Source of the DNA: Suilimivivens sp009774465
GTDB taxonomy: Bacteria > Bacillota > Clostridia > Lachnospirales > Lachnospiraceae
Assembly (NCBI GenBank): GCA_947382645.1
Contig: CANDAE010000010.1
Coordinates: 62,001 to 126,000 of the forward strand
Length of the DNA stretch: 64,000 nucleotides
Direction: 5' to 3'
Position numbers and translations under genes: made by a program. The notes under the pieces are model-generated. The model searched no databases, was not told where the DNA came from, and was given only the letters and a program-made list of their open reading frames with translations. Numbering within the stretch: the first letter of the stretch is position 1; each line of letters begins with the position of its first letter. Of the stretch, positions 17,969 to 27,421 are shown one piece after another.

Positions 17969-19904
17969 TATAATTAATCTGATCGGTGATATTCTGGGAT
18001 GGCTGATGTATTTCAGTTATCATCTCCTGCATAATTATTTCTGGTCGATTTTATTTTTTACTTTTTTAACAAAAATTCTTTTATTTCCGGTTTCTCTAAT
18101 GGTACAGAAAAATTCCATTAAGATGGTAAAGCTCCAGCCGGAAATTAATTTTATTAAAGCGAAATATTTTGGAAATGGCGAAAAAATATCAGAGGAACAA
18201 TATGAATTATATAAACGGGAACACTACCAGCCTTTAGCGGACTTAATTCCCCTGATTCTTCAACTTGTCCTTCTAATGGGTGTTATTAACGTCATTAATG
18301 ATCCGGTAAAACATATTTTTCGAGGCGGCGCCGGAACATTAAATACCATGTTTGGCGGGATAGATTTGTCTTCCATCCCCATAGAAACAAGAGGAATTAC
18401 ATATTTAATTCCTCTTATTGCTGCATTTTCCGCCTGGTTTATGTGTTTTATTCAAAACCGCATTAATGTGCTTCAATCCGAACAAAATAAATTCAATCAA
18501 TACGGCACTATGCTGTTGTCCATTGGCTTATCCCTGTATTTAGGCTTCTTTGTAAAAACCGGGGTTGGTATTTACTGGACATTTAGTAATTTACTTTCCA
18601 TTGCTCAGTTATATTTACTTAACATCATTATGAATCCCAAAAAATATATTGATTATGATGCATTGGAAAAAAGCCGGAAAGAGCTTGCCGAAAGCTCGGC
18701 CTTTCACAAATCTTCACAGAAAAAATTATTTGATAAGGATCCTTACCGCAGGAAAGAGAAAGCCGACTATAAACGATTTTTCAAAGATTATGAAATGCAG
18801 ATTGTCTTTTATTCTGAGAAAAACGGGTTTTACAAATATTTTCAAAATATCATTGAAACCCTGTTAAAAAAATCAAACGTAATCATCAATTATATTACAA
18901 GTGATCCGAAAGATCAGGTATTTCAAATGGAAAGCGACCGCTTCCGTCCTTTTTATATTGGCGAGCATAAATTAATTGTTCTTATGATGAAACTGGAAGC
19001 AGATCTGGTAGTTATGACCACTCCTGACCTGGAAAATTTTCATTTAAAACGCTCTCTGGTTCGAAAGGACAACGAATACATTTACGTTCCCCATGATGTT
19101 AACAGCCCGAACCTTACTTTTCATAAAGATGCGCTGGATCATTTTGACACCATTTTTTCTTCCGGTTTTTTATGCACAAAGGAAATTCGAAAAAGGGAAG
19201 AATTATATCACCTGCCTTCCAAAAATATCATTGAATGGGGCTCCGGCGTAATTGACAATATGATTTTTGCATACGAGAATATGGATAAGCGCCGAAAAAC
19301 TGTTCGGGAAATTCTGATTGCGCCTTCCTGGCAAAAGGACAATATTTTATCTTCCTGTATAGAAGAAATACTGGATTATCTGGGGGGACTTGGATATAAA
19401 ATTATTTTAAGGCCTCATCCTCAGTTTGTCCGCCATGAGGAAAGCCGGCTTGAATACCTGCGCCAAAAATATCATATGGATTCCCGTGATGACATGGAAT
19501 TACAGACAGACTTTTCTTCCAACAGCACCATCTATGAAGCCGATCTTGTCATTACGGACTGGTCAAGTATTGCATTTGAATACTCCTTTGCAACACTGAA
19601 ACCATCTTTATTTATTAATACGCCAATGAAGATTATGAATGAAGACTATGAAGAGCTGGGAATTACCCCTATTGATATAGAGCTTCGCAATAAAGTGGGC
19701 AGAAGCGTTGAACTGGAAAGTTTAAAGGATTTGCCGAAAATTATACATGAATTACTAACCAGCAATGAATTTTCAAGAGAAAGCCTTCACAAAATCCGTG
19801 AAAAATATATTTATAATATTGGCTCCAGTGGAGAAAAAGGCGCAGATTATATTCTTGAAAGACTAAAGTATTATAAGAAAAAACATGAAGAGGAAGACGA
19901 CTGA
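17961..19904 (+). CDS. YidC/Oxa1-like membrane domain fused to CDP-glycerol glycerophosphotransferase
   Basis: This 647-residue protein joins two families. Residues 1 to about 235 match a YidC/Oxa1 insertase: five membrane segments, with FFTFLTKILLFPVSLMVQK as the first core helix and KLQPEINFIKAKYF after it. The groove Arg of insertases is Lys 38 here. Residues about 265-645 match TagF/TagB-type CDP-polyol phosphotransferases, including RPHPQFVRHE and the strong segment ITDWSSIAFEYSFA near the C-terminus. Known TagF-like enzymes transfer glycerol or ribitol phosphate from CDP-polyol onto teichoic-acid primers at the inner membrane face. The YidC part may act as anchor or lipid-substrate channel. 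It is not a standard housekeeping YidC. Confidence 0.85.
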   Translation: MNSIINLIGDILGWLMYFSYHLLHNYFWSILFFTFLTKILLFPVSLMVQKNSIKMVKLQPEINFIKAKYFGNGEKISEEQYELYKREHYQPLADLIPLILQLVLLMGVINVINDPVKHIFRGGAGTLNTMFGGIDLSSIPIETRGITYLIPLIAAFSAWFMCFIQNRINVLQSEQNKFNQYGTMLLSIGLSLYLGFFVKTGVGIYWTFSNLLSIAQLYLLNIIMNPKKYIDYDALEKSRKELAESSAFHKSSQKKLFDKDPYRRKEKADYKRFFKDYEMQIVFYSEKNGFYKYFQNIIETLLKKSNVIINYITSDPKDQVFQMESDRFRPFYIGEHKLIVLMMKLEADLVVMTTPDLENFHLKRSLVRKDNEYIYVPHDVNSPNLTFHKDALDHFDTIFSSGFLCTKEIRKREELYHLPSKNIIEWGSGVIDNMIFAYENMDKRRKTVREILIAPSWQKDNILSSCIEEILDYLGGLGYKIILRPHPQFVRHEESRLEYLRQKYHMDSRDDMELQTDFSSNSTIYEADLVITDWSSIAFEYSFATLKPSLFINTPMKIMNEDYEELGITPIDIELRNKVGRSVELESLKDLPKIIHELLTSNEFSRESLHKIREKYIYNIGSSGEKGADYILERLKYYKKKHEEEDD

Positions 19905-19948
19905 CATTTATCCTGGCTGATTATGAACAAAAATAAAGGAGAATCTAC

Positions 19949-21079
19949 ATGCAGATAGAAAGAAAAATATTATTAAATCCCGGACCTGCAACTACAACAG
20001 ATACTGTAAAAATGGCACAGATTGTACCTGACATCTGCCCAAGAGAAAAAGAATTTGCTTCCATGATGAAGCAGATGAGAGAAGATCTGGTCCGTATTGT
20101 TCATGGCAGCCCTGATAAATACACTTCCGTCCTTTTCTGCGGTTCCGGAACCATTAATATTGATGTGTGTTTGAACTCACTTCTTCCCGAAGGAAAAAAG
20201 ATATTAATTGTCAATAATGGTGCCTACAGCGCCCGGGCAGCGGAAGTATGTGAATATTACCATCTGCCATTTATCAATCTTAGATTTCCGGTGGATGAAC
20301 TGCCTGATTTGGCTCAAATTGAAACTGCGTTAAAAGAAAATCCGGATATTGCTCTGGTTCATACCACCCACAATGAAACCGGCACAGGTATCTTAAATCC
20401 TATTCGGGAAATTGGCGCTCTGGTTCATAAATATCATGCTGTTTTTACGGTGGATACTACATCTACTTATGCCATGCGTCCAATTAACATAGAAGAAGAC
20501 CAAATTGATTTTTGCATGGCTTCCGCCCAGAAGGGGCTTATGGCAATGACAGGACTGTCATTTATTGTTGGCAATAGGGAAATAATTAAAAAATCAGCTG
20601 AATATCCTAAACGTTCCTATTACTGCAACCTGTATCTGCAATATCATTTTTTTGAAACAACAGGAGAAATGCACTTTACTCCTCCCGTTCAGACAATCTA
20701 TGCCGCACGTCAGGCAATCAGGGAATACTTTGCAGAAGGAGAAGAGACGAAATGGCAGCGGCACTTAAGCGTTTTTCATGCCATTCATGAAGGACTTGAC
20801 AGGCTGGGATTTAAAGATATTATTAAAAGAAAGTGGCAGGCAGGGCTTGTTGTTTCTGTCAGGTATCCGGATGATGCCAACTGGGATTTTGAAAAAATTC
20901 ATGACTATTGTTATGACAGAGGTTTTACAATTTATCCTGGAAAAATTTCCTCCCAGAACACTTTCAGATTATGCGCATTAGGCGCTATCACCACAGAAGA
21001 TATTAAAAACTTTTTTGACATATTTGAGGAAGCCCTGAAAAAATATGAGATAAAAATTCCTGTTCAATATAATGATTAA
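19949..21079 (+). CDS. phnW: 2-aminoethylphosphonate-pyruvate transaminase-like aminotransferase
   Basis: This class V PLP aminotransferase of 376 residues interconverts phosphonoacetaldehyde plus alanine with 2-aminoethylphosphonate (AEP) plus pyruvate. The opening ILLNPGPATTTDTV is the PhnW-type signature. The PLP Lys is residue 195 in ASAQKGLMAMTG, and the PLP-binding Asp is in FTVDTTSTY. Degradative phnW genes normally sit with phnX. Here it lies with PEP mutase and decarboxylase genes, so it acts in the biosynthetic direction. Gene order and the tight spacing (44 bases after the YidC fusion) support one operon. Confidence 0.87.
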   Translation: MQIERKILLNPGPATTTDTVKMAQIVPDICPREKEFASMMKQMREDLVRIVHGSPDKYTSVLFCGSGTINIDVCLNSLLPEGKKILIVNNGAYSARAAEVCEYYHLPFINLRFPVDELPDLAQIETALKENPDIALVHTTHNETGTGILNPIREIGALVHKYHAVFTVDTTSTYAMRPINIEEDQIDFCMASAQKGLMAMTGLSFIVGNREIIKKSAEYPKRSYYCNLYLQYHFFETTGEMHFTPPVQTIYAARQAIREYFAEGEETKWQRHLSVFHAIHEGLDRLGFKDIIKRKWQAGLVVSVRYPDDANWDFEKIHDYCYDRGFTIYPGKISSQNTFRLCALGAITTEDIKNFFDIFEEALKKYEIKIPVQYND

Positions 21080-21114
21080 CTGTTTTTAGTCCACAGAAAA
21101 GGAAATACAATAAA

Positions 21115-22410
21115 ATGAAAAAAGTATACACATGTTTCTGTACGGATGTGATCCATGAAGGCCATCTTAATATTTTAAAAGAAGCAAACAAATACGGTGA
21201 TGTCACTGTAGGTATTCTCAGTGATGCCGCAATGATAAAGTACAACCGTTTTCCCACCATTTCCATTGAAGAGCGGAAAACAATTGTAAAAGAAACCGGA
21301 CTGGTTTCAAACATTATCATTCAGAACGAAATTATGTACGATAATGTCTTAGCACAGCTAAAACCCGACTACGTAATTCATGGCGATAACTGGTGCAAAG
21401 GTCCGGAAAGTGCAATCAGAACCAACGTAATTAATAATTTAAATAAATATGGCGGAAAACTGATTGAAATTGGTTACACTTATAATGAAAATGTCCGGAA
21501 AATTGACGATAACATAAAAGAAAAGCTTGCAATGCCTGAATTCAGAAGAAAACGTCTCCGCCAGCTTTTAAAATTATGCCCCATTGTAAAAGCAATTGAG
21601 GCTCACAGCGGACTTACAGGGCTGATTGCGGAAAAAACAGTTGTTGAACACAACGGAGAATTAGATCAGTTTGATGCCATGTGGCTGTCGAGCCTTTGTG
21701 ACTCTACTGCCAAAGGCAAACCTGATATTGAGCTTGTGGATATGTCCTCCAGAATACGCACCATTGACGATATTATGGAAGTAACTACAAAACCTGTTAT
21801 TTTAGACGGAGATACCGGCGGTCTGGTGGAACATTTTATTTATAATGTGCGCACCTTAGAGCGCATGGGCGTATCGGCAGTGATTATTGAAGATAAAACC
21901 GGGCTTAAGAAAAATTCCTTATTTGGCACGGAAGTGGCACAGACACAGGATTCCATTGAAAACTTTTGCGAAAAGATTCGCGCCGGAAAAAATGCACAGA
22001 GAACAGAAGAATTCATGATTATAGCCAGAATTGAAAGCCTGATTCTTGAAAAAGGCCAGGAAGATGCTCTTAAACGTGCTTTTGCATATGTGGATGCAGG
22101 CGCTGACGGTATTATGATTCATTCCAGAAAATCATTGCCTGACGAAATTTTTGCCTTTTGCGACGCTTTTAGAGCAAAAGATTCACATACACCCATTGTT
22201 GTGGTTCCAACATCCTTCAACTGCGTGACAGAAGCAGAACTGATTAAGCATGGAGTAAATATTGTAATTTACGCAAACCAGTTAACGCGCAGCGCTTTTC
22301 CGGCCATGCAGAATACTGCCATAGATATTTTAAAAAACCACAGAGCTTTGGAAGTGGATTCCAGACTAATGCCTTTTAAAGAAATTATCACCTTAATTGA
22401 TGACATATAA
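21115..22410 (+). CDS. pepM: Bifunctional nucleotidyltransferase-phosphoenolpyruvate mutase
   Basis: This 431-residue protein commits PEP to phosphonates by rearranging it to phosphonopyruvate. Residues 1 to about 130 form a cytidylyltransferase-like domain with HxGH (HEGH, 14-17) and TISIEERK. Residues about 145-431 form the PEP mutase barrel with LDGDTGG (230-236) and the diagnostic EDKxxxxxNS (EDKTGLKKNS, 259-268) that separates mutases from isocitrate-lyase relatives. Fusions of this type are known in phosphonate clusters. The job of the fused domain, next to a second nucleotidyltransferase gene, is not clear. It could activate AEP or make the CDP-polyol used by the TagF-like enzyme. Confidence 0.92.
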   Translation: MKKVYTCFCTDVIHEGHLNILKEANKYGDVTVGILSDAAMIKYNRFPTISIEERKTIVKETGLVSNIIIQNEIMYDNVLAQLKPDYVIHGDNWCKGPESAIRTNVINNLNKYGGKLIEIGYTYNENVRKIDDNIKEKLAMPEFRRKRLRQLLKLCPIVKAIEAHSGLTGLIAEKTVVEHNGELDQFDAMWLSSLCDSTAKGKPDIELVDMSSRIRTIDDIMEVTTKPVILDGDTGGLVEHFIYNVRTLERMGVSAVIIEDKTGLKKNSLFGTEVAQTQDSIENFCEKIRAGKNAQRTEEFMIIARIESLILEKGQEDALKRAFAYVDAGADGIMIHSRKSLPDEIFAFCDAFRAKDSHTPIVVVPTSFNCVTEAELIKHGVNIVIYANQLTRSAFPAMQNTAIDILKNHRALEVDSRLMPFKEIITLIDDI

Positions 22411-22423
22411 AGTGAGTAAAATT

Positions 22424-23134
22424 ATGAGCAAAGAAATTGGTATCATTATGGCAGCAGGGCTTGGAAGCAGAATGCACCCTGTCACAAAAACAATTCCCAA
22501 GCCTCTCGTAAAAGTATTTGGAAAACCTCTTATTGAAACTGTCATTGATGGCCTTTTAAAAAGAGGTGTTACGGAGATTTATGTTATTGTAGGCTATTTA
22601 AAGGAATGTTTTTCCGGATTGTGCGATAAATATCCACAGATTACATTAATTACAAATCCCGATTACCTTGTGAAAAATAATATTTCTTCCATTTATGCTG
22701 CCAGAAATGTTTTAGGCAAGGCCAATTGTTTTATCTGCGAAGCAGACTTGTTGATTTCCGATTCATCCGTATTTGAAAAAAAATTAAGCAGTTCCTGCTA
22801 TTATGGCCGGATGATGGCCGGTGTTTCTGACGATTGGATCTTTGAATTAAAGGACGGTTATATTTCCAGAGTCAAAAAAGGTGGTAAAGATACCTACAAC
22901 ATGGTGGGTATCTCCTACTTTACAAAAAAAGACAGCCTGATTTTAAAGGAAAAAATTGAGGAAGCATACCGCCAGGAGCAAAATTCCAATTTGTATTGGG
23001 ATGAGGTAGTGGACTTAAATCTGAACGAACTTAAACTTAAAATTGAGCCTGTAGAAGAAGGACAAATTATCGAAATTGATACGGTAGAAGAATTGCTTGC
23101 AATTGATCCAAATGCAGGAGAACAGGAGTGCTGA
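22424..23134 (+). CDS. LicC/PntC-like cytidylyltransferase, probably AEP-activating
   Basis: This sugar-nucleotidyltransferase-fold protein has the signature MAAGLGSRMHPVTKTIPKPL (GxGxR and PKPL) and metal Asp candidates in CEADLL and EVVDLN. The family includes LicC, which makes CDP-choline, and PntC, which makes CMP-2-aminoethylphosphonate. Given the neighbours, CTP plus AEP is the best guess. ATG 22424 is chosen because AAAGTGAG precedes it and the family motif starts within seven residues. An in-frame start at 22397 would overlap the mutase gene. Two bases separate it from the decarboxylase gene. Confidence 0.8.
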   Translation: MSKEIGIIMAAGLGSRMHPVTKTIPKPLVKVFGKPLIETVIDGLLKRGVTEIYVIVGYLKECFSGLCDKYPQITLITNPDYLVKNNISSIYAARNVLGKANCFICEADLLISDSSVFEKKLSSSCYYGRMMAGVSDDWIFELKDGYISRVKKGGKDTYNMVGISYFTKKDSLILKEKIEEAYRQEQNSNLYWDEVVDLNLNELKLKIEPVEEGQIIEIDTVEELLAIDPNAGEQEC

Positions 23135-23136
23135 AA

Positions 23137-24285
23137 ATGAAAGCTGACTTTTTCTTACATAAAATAAATGAAATGGGCATTCAAACTATTGTCGGAGTGC
23201 CTGATTCCACATTAAAGCAGCTATGTGACGAAATTCAACTGGATGCCGGAAAAAATTTCCGTCATTACGTAACTGCAAACGAAGGGGCTGCTGTCGCCCT
23301 TGCTTCCGGTGAATATCTTGCCACAGACAGGCCATGCTGTGTCTATCTGCAGAACTCCGGCATTGGCAATATAATTAATCCGGTTGCTTCTATCACCAAC
23401 AGGGAAGTATATGGAATTCCAATGCTTTTTGTAATTGGCTGGCGGGGTGAACCGGGCAAAAAGGATGAACCCCAGCATGTCTATCAGGGAAAAATTACCT
23501 GCAAATTACTGGAAGTAATGGACATTCCTTATTCCGTTATTGATTCTGAAACCACAAACGAGGAACTTGATACGATTCTTGCAAACGCAGATTCTCACCT
23601 TTCAAATGAAATGCAATATGCTTTGGTAGTAAAAAAAGACACTTTTGAAAAGGGTTCTTCCTTTACCTGGGATAATGGCTATGCGCTTGTACGCGAACAG
23701 GCCTTAAAAACAATTCTTGAGGAGGTATATGAAGATTCTTACCTTATATCCACCACTGGAAAAATTTCCAGGGAGCTGTACGAGCAGAGCAACCAGCTTT
23801 TTGGCAGTCATGAGCGGCTTTTTATGTGCGTTGGAGGCATGGGGCATGCATCCATGATCGCATATGGTATGGCACAGGCAGATAAAACGAAAAAAATCGT
23901 CTGTATAGATGGAGACGGGGCCCTTATGATGCATATGGGTTCTTTGGCATTTATTGCAAAACAGGCTCCTGAAAATTATTTGCATATTGTAATCAATAAT
24001 GCTTCCCACGAATCAGTAGGCGCTATGCCTACCGGTTTTTCGGGCCAGACTTACGCTCAAATTGCAAAAGCATGCGGATATCCTCATGTCACTACCGTTT
24101 ACACGAAAGAAGATCTTAAGGCAGCTTTACAGAAGGCTAAAAAAATGCAAAAACTTTCTTTCATTGAGGTTATGGTATCTCTGGATTCCAGAAAGGATTT
24201 AGGCAGGCCTTTGGAAAGTGCAAGGGAAAACAGGATTCAATTTATGAATACCTGTATTAATCAATATAAGGGAGATTTTAAATGA
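23137..24285 (+). CDS. aepY: Phosphonopyruvate decarboxylase
   Basis: This TPP-dependent enzyme of 382 residues turns phosphonopyruvate into phosphonoacetaldehyde, which makes the unfavourable PEP mutase step run forward. The N-terminal part has IVGVPDSTLKQLC and the catalytic-Glu segment VTANEGAAVALASG. The C-terminal part has the TPP motif IDGDGALMMHMGS ending with VINN. ATG 23137 is used because AGGAG lies eight bases upstream; a GTG nine bases earlier is in frame but lies within the previous gene. Its end overlaps the next gene by four bases (ATGA). Confidence 0.92.
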   Translation: MKADFFLHKINEMGIQTIVGVPDSTLKQLCDEIQLDAGKNFRHYVTANEGAAVALASGEYLATDRPCCVYLQNSGIGNIINPVASITNREVYGIPMLFVIGWRGEPGKKDEPQHVYQGKITCKLLEVMDIPYSVIDSETTNEELDTILANADSHLSNEMQYALVVKKDTFEKGSSFTWDNGYALVREQALKTILEEVYEDSYLISTTGKISRELYEQSNQLFGSHERLFMCVGGMGHASMIAYGMAQADKTKKIVCIDGDGALMMHMGSLAFIAKQAPENYLHIVINNASHESVGAMPTGFSGQTYAQIAKACGYPHVTTVYTKEDLKAALQKAKKMQKLSFIEVMVSLDSRKDLGRPLESARENRIQFMNTCINQYKGDFK

Positions 24286-25991
24286 AAGAAAAACTGAAAA
24301 ATTGGGGCATCGGTTTTTTGATATGCTTTTTATTTGCCTTTATGCTTTTGATTTTCGGCCCGGCAGAAATTTATTTTGTAAATGTAGCTGAATTTAAATT
24401 TGTGTATGGTGAGTTTGTATGGCTCCTGTCCGGAATTGCCATAATCAGTTCCGCTGTCATAAGTTTTCTTGCTGCATTTCTTCCGCCTGTAGTAAGAAAA
24501 ATTATATGGTCTGTTTTCTTCGGGCTGTCTGTTGCCGGTTATGCACAAATTATGTTTATCAATGAAGGGCTGGATCTGCTTGGAATGAATCCGGAAGGCT
24601 ATCAATCCGGTATTGGACAGGCTGTTTTCAATGGCTTTCTATGGCTGGCGCTGCTTGCTCTTATTATTTTTCTGGCTTTATGGAAGGAAAAAATCTGGCA
24701 AAGCATCATTTGCTTTGGAGCAGTTTTTTTAATAGGCATTCAATCGGTTGCCTGGATTTCATTGATGTTATCGGCTGAAGAAATTGCATACAAATACGAA
24801 GAAGGCGAATGGTCTCTTTCAGGTGAAGACCAGTTCAAAGTATCCTCTGGCAAAAATATTATTGTATTTGTACTGGATTATTTCAGCAATCAATATATAG
24901 AACCAACAATGGAACAGTACCCTGATCTGCTTGACGGTTTGAATGATTTTACCTACTACAGCAACACTGACTGCACCTATTTCGGCACATATCCATCACT
25001 GGCACATATGCTGTCAGGCTCGGAACCTGATCCTTCAATTTCAATTAATGACTGGACCTCAAAAATATGGCAGGACGAAAAAACAGTGGGATTTTATCAG
25101 GCTTTGCATGATCAGAATTATGTGGTAAATGTTTATACTCCGGATAAAAACATGCTTTGCGGCATGAACAGTGCAGAAATATTAAACCAAAATTTTTCCA
25201 ACGTTACCAATGCCGGACAGGACTTTAATGTAAACTACGTCCTTCTTGCAAAAACAATGATTAAAATGTCAGCTTACCGTATGTTTCCATATGCATTAAA
25301 ACCTTATTTCTATGCAAATGTCAGCGAGTATTCTGAAATTATTACTCCGAAAAGCAGAGGAGTAAGCCATGAAAACCACCGTTATTATGGACATTTACTG
25401 GAAGAAAAGCTTTCAACAGATGACAAATCAAATTATTATATATTCCAGCATTTGTCGGGAACTCATGTCTATGAAACAGACATAACAGGTGAATATGCAG
25501 AAAACTCTTCTCTGGAAAAAACCGCAAAGGGCTGTATGGTCATCATGGAGGAATATTTAAATCAATTAAAAGAACTTGGAGTTTATGACGATGCCACTAT
25601 TATTATAACAGCAGATCATGGAGGTTCAAGGGACTCACAGGTTATATTTTTTATGAAAAATGCTCATGAATCCCATGAAGAAATGCTTATCAGCAATGCT
25701 CCTATTGGTTTAACAGAATTTCAGGCGACTATTGCACAATCTGCCGGAATTGATTATTCACCTTATGGACCAGCAGTCAGCGATATCTCTCCCTCTATAC
25801 CCAGGGAAAGAACTGTATGGGTTCGTTTGTATGTTGATACCCTGCCCTCTGTTCCAAAATATTCCGGCGAAGGAGAAAGTGTATCCAATGCCTACTGCGG
25901 CTTTACCTATACGGGAGATATCAACGATCTATTCGAAAAATATGATGATGGACCAGATATTATCATTCCGGAAACAGACGGATTTTTCTAA
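24282..25991 (+). CDS. Membrane alkaline-phosphatase-superfamily (sulfatase-like) transferase or hydrolase
   Basis: This 569-residue protein has five membrane helices in its first 165 residues and then a large extracellular catalytic domain. That domain shows the metal-binding start IIVFVLDYF, a candidate nucleophile Thr in YFGTYPSLAHMLSG, and later LSGTHVYE and ITADHGG (Asp-His metal pair). This layout is that of LTA synthase, phosphoethanolamine transferases and related enzymes. In this operon it could move an AEP-, glycerol- or ethanolamine-type phosphoryl group onto a surface glycan outside the cell. A hydrolase trimming role is an alternative. The start overlaps the decarboxylase stop, which points to coupled translation. 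Confidence 0.75.
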   Translation: MKEKLKNWGIGFLICFLFAFMLLIFGPAEIYFVNVAEFKFVYGEFVWLLSGIAIISSAVISFLAAFLPPVVRKIIWSVFFGLSVAGYAQIMFINEGLDLLGMNPEGYQSGIGQAVFNGFLWLALLALIIFLALWKEKIWQSIICFGAVFLIGIQSVAWISLMLSAEEIAYKYEEGEWSLSGEDQFKVSSGKNIIVFVLDYFSNQYIEPTMEQYPDLLDGLNDFTYYSNTDCTYFGTYPSLAHMLSGSEPDPSISINDWTSKIWQDEKTVGFYQALHDQNYVVNVYTPDKNMLCGMNSAEILNQNFSNVTNAGQDFNVNYVLLAKTMIKMSAYRMFPYALKPYFYANVSEYSEIITPKSRGVSHENHRYYGHLLEEKLSTDDKSNYYIFQHLSGTHVYETDITGEYAENSSLEKTAKGCMVIMEEYLNQLKELGVYDDATIIITADHGGSRDSQVIFFMKNAHESHEEMLISNAPIGLTEFQATIAQSAGIDYSPYGPAVSDISPSIPRERTVWVRLYVDTLPSVPKYSGEGESVSNAYCGFTYTGDINDLFEKYDDGPDIIIPETDGFF

Positions 25992-26052
25992 AAAAACGTA
26001 ACTATATAAACAACGTACGCTGCCTTCATAAGGCATCCTATGTTAATAAAAT

Positions 26053-26087
26053 CATGTAAGTCTTTTCTGCATGGAAAGGGCTTATGT
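26053..26087 (+). other. Stem-loop ahead of manC
   Basis: CATGTAAGTCTTTTC and GAAAGGGCTTATGTG pair over about 15 positions with several G-T pairs, around TGCATG. No U-run follows. A smaller hairpin, TGCCTT-CAT-AAGGCA, lies just upstream. They separate the phosphonate genes from manC-manA and may tune expression or protect mRNA ends. Confidence 0.45.
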
Positions 26088-26107
26088 GGGAAAGCACAGG
26101 TATAACA

Positions 26108-27421
26108 ATGAACATAGTTTTATTATCCGGCGGCTCAGGCAAACGATTATGGCCGCTATCCAACGATATTCGTTCCAAACAGTTTATTAAAATTTTCAAA
26201 ACACCGGAAGGCGGCTATGAATCTATGGTGCAGCGCGTTTATCATCAGATTCGTAAGGCTGATGAAAATGCCACCATCACCATTGCCACATCCAAAACAC
26301 AGGTATCTGCAATTCACAATCAATTAGGTGATAATGTGGGTATTTCCGTAGAGCCCTGCAGAAGAGATACCTTTCCGGCAATTGCCCTGGCAACCGCTTA
26401 CCTTCATGATGTTCTGGGCATTTCCAGGGAAGAATCTGTGGTAGTCTGTCCCGTGGATCCTTACGTGGAGGATGATTATTTTGAAATGATTAAGAAATTA
26501 AGTCTTCAGGCAGATAAGGGAGAAGCAAATCTGGTTTTAATGGGAATTGAACCTACCTACCCCAGTGAAAAGTATGGTTATATCATCCCGGAAAACAGTA
26601 ATTTTATCAGTGATGTTTCCTGCTTTAAAGAAAAACCTGATGTAAAAACTGCCAAAGAATATATTTCCCAGGGAGCTTTGTGGAATGGAGGCGTGTTTGC
26701 TTATAAGTTAAAGTACGTCCTTGATAAAGCACATGAATTAATTGACTTTACTGACTATGAAGATTTGTTTTCCAGGTATGAAACTTTAACTAAAATAAGT
26801 TTTGACTATGCAGTGGTGGAAAAAGAAAGTAAAATTCAGGTAATGCGTTTTTCCGGCCAGTGGAAGGATCTGGGCACCTGGAATACCCTGACGGAAGCAA
26901 TGGAAGAGCCTAATGTTGGAGAAGCTGTAATGAATGAAACATGCAGCAATGTTCACATTATTAATGAACTTGATGTTCCCATTCTTGCGATGGGATTATC
27001 TGACGTAGTTATCTCAGCCAGCCCGGATGGCATTCTGGTTTCAGATAAAGAGCAGTCAAGTTACATTAAGCCTTTTGTTGATAAATTTGACCAGCAGATT
27101 ATGTTTGCAGAAAAATCCTGGGGAAGTTTTCGGGTACTGGATGTAGAATCAGGCAGTATGACCATAAAAGTTATTTTAAACCCGGGACATAAAATGAACT
27201 ATCACAGTCATAAACACAGGGATGAAATCTGGGTAGTTATCTCCGGCACAGGACATACTGTTGTAGACGGAATGGAACAAAAAGTCAGCGCCGGTGACGT
27301 AATCACCATGCAGGCCGGATGTCGTCATACTATTTTTGCCGATACAGAATTAAAGCTGATCGAGGTTCAATTAGGCAAGGAAATCAGTGTTCATGATAAA
27401 CAAAAATTTGCACTTGAATAA
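26108..27421 (+). CDS. manC: Mannose-1-phosphate guanylyltransferase with C-terminal cupin
   Basis: The enzyme makes GDP-mannose from mannose 1-phosphate and GTP. The N-terminal nucleotidyltransferase motif LLSGGSGKRLWPLSN is exact for the family, as are VCPVDPYVEDD and FKEKPD. The last 110 residues form the cupin (HKMNYHSHKHRDEIWVV) seen in type II phosphomannose isomerase fusions. ATG 26108 is chosen because the motif starts three residues later and AGG lies seven bases upstream. It ends inside the start of manA. GDP-mannose supply here suggests that the surface polymer contains mannose or a mannose-derived sugar. Confidence 0.92.
   Translation: MNIVLLSGGSGKRLWPLSNDIRSKQFIKIFKTPEGGYESMVQRVYHQIRKADENATITIATSKTQVSAIHNQLGDNVGISVEPCRRDTFPAIALATAYLHDVLGISREESVVVCPVDPYVEDDYFEMIKKLSLQADKGEANLVLMGIEPTYPSEKYGYIIPENSNFISDVSCFKEKPDVKTAKEYISQGALWNGGVFAYKLKYVLDKAHELIDFTDYEDLFSRYETLTKISFDYAVVEKESKIQVMRFSGQWKDLGTWNTLTEAMEEPNVGEAVMNETCSNVHIINELDVPILAMGLSDVVISASPDGILVSDKEQSSYIKPFVDKFDQQIMFAEKSWGSFRVLDVESGSMTIKVILNPGHKMNYHSHKHRDEIWVVISGTGHTVVDGMEQKVSAGDVITMQAGCRHTIFADTELKLIEVQLGKEISVHDKQKFALE

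Noticed and set aside
17961..18660. Housekeeping membrane insertase YidC
   Set aside because: The frame continues into a TagF-like domain, the groove Arg is changed, and the gene is not beside rnpA/rpmH.
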